Below the pieces are notes generated by a model. That model had not been told where the DNA came from, did not search any database, and worked only from the letters and a program-made list of their open reading frames with translations. The position numbers and the translations under genes are program-made. DNA of 13,725 nucleotides from JAADDV01 sp964582875 (lineage in GTDB: Bacteria; Aquificota; Aquificia; Aquificales; Hydrogenothermaceae), in assembly GCA_964582875.1 (NCBI GenBank), contig CAZOTZ010000045.1, positions 1 to 13,725 of the forward strand, written 5' to 3'. This document shows, piece by piece, positions 13,669-13,725 of this stretch (the stretch's first letter is position 1; each line of letters begins with the position of its first letter).

Positions 13669-13725
13669 ATGTGTAAAGATTGTGGGTGCTCAATCACAGA
13701 CAATAATAACCACCATCATCACCAT
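13669..13725 (+). CDS. hypB: HypB, hydrogenase nickel incorporation GTPase (N-terminal fragment)
   Basis: The window ends after 19 codons, MCKDCGCSITDNNN followed by five histidines. The opening CxxCGC is the high-affinity nickel site found at the HypB N-terminus (E. coli MCTTCGCG), and a histidine-rich stretch next to it is typical of HypB proteins that also store nickel. HypB is the GTPase that, with HypA, delivers Ni to the large subunit of [NiFe]-hydrogenase. AAGGAGG at 13657-13663 is five bases before the ATG. The GTPase domain lies outside the window, so the call rests on the N-terminal motif alone. It implies hydrogenase genes in this genome, probably nearby to the right. Confidence 0.8.
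   Translation, partial: MCKDCGCSITDNNNHHHHH

Overview
The window looks like chromosomal DNA of a thermophilic, hydrogen-oxidising Aquificota bacterium, most likely of the Persephonella/Sulfurihydrogenibium (Hydrogenothermaceae) type. The reasons are: very AT-rich, Lys/Ile/Glu-rich coding; a short PolA with exonuclease and polymerase domains but no 5'-nuclease; a DHH-CBS-tRNA nucleotidyltransferase fusion; a ~830-residue sugar-nucleotidyltransferase fused to a phosphomannomutase-like domain; a HypB start at the right edge; and very tight packing with overlapping convergent genes. This placement is inference from gene content; no database was searched.

Layout, left to right. Position 1 carries a ribosome-binding site for a minus-strand gene that begins off the left edge. 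Next is polA (100-1854, minus). A 168-base divergent gap follows, holding the polA promoter and a sigma54-like element, and then a siroheme nitrite reductase (2023-3933, plus) with an unexpected C-terminal extension that reads like a Ser/Thr protein kinase C-lobe. Ketopantoate reductase (3923-4876, minus) overlaps it tail to tail. Alanine racemase (4943-6028, plus) is divergent from that and overlaps a histidine kinase tail to tail.

From 6015 to 10906 a minus-strand cluster runs, in transcription order: DHH-CBS-tRNA nucleotidyltransferase, a small membrane-anchored protein with tandem 11-residue Tyr/Lys repeats, an OmpR-type response regulator, and a histidine kinase. A tRNA-Leu(GAG) gene (10945-11032, plus) lies head to head with the nucleotidyltransferase gene. 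Its -35 box coincides with the TTG start codon of that gene. Beyond it is the large sugar-nucleotidyltransferase/pseudo-mutase gene (11045-13540, minus). The final gap holds two back-to-back promoters and a palindrome before the first 19 codons of hypB (13669 onward).

How the genes fit together: most are housekeeping (DNA repair synthesis, nitrogen assimilation, pantothenate and cell-wall D-alanine supply, tRNA 3' end maintenance, sugar nucleotides, [NiFe]-hydrogenase maturation). The most unusual parts are the kinase-like tail on the nitrite reductase, the repeat protein in front of the two-component system with a candidate 11-bp direct-repeat operator, and the mutase domain in which every classical catalytic loop is replaced. 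No mobile element, CRISPR array or rRNA was seen. No stretch over 300 bases lacks a gene.
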